This document shows positions 4,908 through 5,242 of a stretch of DNA of 5,242 nucleotides, in pieces. Positions within the stretch are counted from its first letter, which is position 1; every line of letters starts with the position of its first letter. Location: the NCBI GenBank assembly GCA_003219355.1, contig QHOQ01000152.1, forward strand, positions 1 through 5,242, in the 5' to 3' direction. Source of the stretch: Verrucomicrobiota bacterium (GTDB taxonomy: Bacteria > Verrucomicrobiota > Verrucomicrobiia > Chthoniobacterales > UBA10450). A program made the translations under genes and the position numbers. A model generated the notes under the pieces. The model was not told where the DNA came from and did no database searches. It saw only the letters and a program-made list of their open reading frames with translations.

Positions 4908-4957
4908 ACTTCCATGGACGCGCAGACTGGAAGTCTATATTTCGATCCGCTTACAAT
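4908..4957 (+). promoter_or_regulatory. Hairpin and possible -10 box before miaA
   Basis: ACTTCCA (4908-4914) pairs with TGGAAGT (4928-4934); an overlapping AGACT/AGTCT hairpin (4924-4936) is an alternative. TACAAT at 4952-4957 matches five of six bases of the -10 consensus, but the -35 region at 17-18 bp (TGGAAG) is poor. Transcription from it would start near 4964, giving an almost leaderless miaA mRNA, which agrees with the lack of a Shine-Dalgarno. Confidence 0.3.
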
Positions 4958-4965
4958 TTTGTTTC

Positions 4966-5242
4966 GTGAAAGATGTTTTTTTCATTGTCGGTCCTACCGC
5001 GACCGGGAAGTCTGAGTTGGCGGCCGACGTCGCACAGCAAATCGGCGGAGAGATTATCAACGCGGATTCGTTTCAAATTTATTGCGGGCTCGATCTTCTG
5101 ACGGCAAAGCCGAGTGCCGCAACGCTCGCGAACGCGCCACATCATTTGATCAGTACGGTGCCGCTTCACAAAGAGATGAACGCAGAGAAATTTCGGCGCG
5201 TTGCTGCGCGGGCGATTGATGAGATTCATTCGCGAAACAAGT
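4966..5242 (+). CDS. miaA: tRNA dimethylallyltransferase MiaA (5' part; runs off the window)
   Basis: The first 92 codons are present. After a GTG start come 'KDVFFIVGPTATGKSELA' with the P-loop GPTATGKS at residues 9-16, then 'INADSFQIYCGLDLLTAKPS' at 31-50, the MiaA DSxQxY…GTAKP region (with F36, C40 and L45 where M, R/K and G are common), and 'PHHLIS' at 58-63. Family knowledge: MiaA transfers a dimethylallyl group from DMAPP to the N6 of A37 in tRNAs that read codons starting with U, the first step towards ms2i6A. The catalytic and tRNA-binding C-terminal part is outside the window. The GTG at 4966 is chosen because an in-frame TAA lies upstream at 4906-4908, and no ATG in this frame precedes the P-loop; the ATG at 4973 is in another frame. 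No ribosome site is evident. Confidence 0.93.
   Translation, partial: MKDVFFIVGPTATGKSELAADVAQQIGGEIINADSFQIYCGLDLLTAKPSAATLANAPHHLISTVPLHKEMNAEKFRRVAARAIDEIHSRNK

Overview
The window looks like a chromosomal segment from a free-living bacterium of the Verrucomicrobiota, probably a soil Chthoniobacterales-type lineage. This is an inference from gene content: a GYF_2 (DUF4339)–Yip1 membrane protein next to a DUF2752 protein, and an RRM protein with an Arg/Ser/Gly-rich N-terminus. Weak or absent Shine-Dalgarno sequences and a moderately GC-rich composition fit this. No rRNA, tRNA, CRISPR, transposase or phage gene is visible. All supported genes are on the plus strand.

Layout. Positions 1-127 hold the last 41 codons of an AlkA-type DNA-3-methyladenine glycosylase. 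Positions 245-1578 hold two membrane-protein genes 11 bp apart: a 299-residue GYF_2–Yip1 protein and a 140-residue DUF2752 protein. A 282-bp gap follows, with a bulged GC hairpin just after the DUF2752 stop and a second hairpin just before the next gene. Positions 1861-3848 hold a tight pair: a UDP-glucuronate 4-epimerase-like nucleotide-sugar epimerase and, 20 bp later, a PAPS-type sulfotransferase. Together they suggest synthesis of a modified and possibly sulfated glycan. A 400-bp stretch without a convincing gene (3849-4248) then leads to a 165-residue RRM RNA-binding protein (4249-4746). This stretch carries a perfect 7-bp GC hairpin, two TTGCAAA repeats and a 14-bp perfect palindrome.

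The gap between the RRM gene and the last gene (4747-4965) is densely structured. It has a long-stemmed intrinsic terminator, then a second terminator whose left arm could pair instead with an upstream copy of the same motif, and then a hairpin and a possible -10 box. The window ends inside miaA, the tRNA dimethylallyltransferase gene, which starts with GTG at 4966.

Functionally this is several small housekeeping and envelope units side by side (DNA repair, membrane proteins, glycan modification, RNA binding, tRNA modification) rather than one system. I see no clear undescribed multi-gene system. The points most worth a second look are the tandem-terminator, attenuator-like region before miaA, the structured leader and SR/RGG-like tail of the RRM gene, the 12-bp direct repeat bracketing the sulfotransferase gene, and the missing conserved serine in that sulfotransferase.
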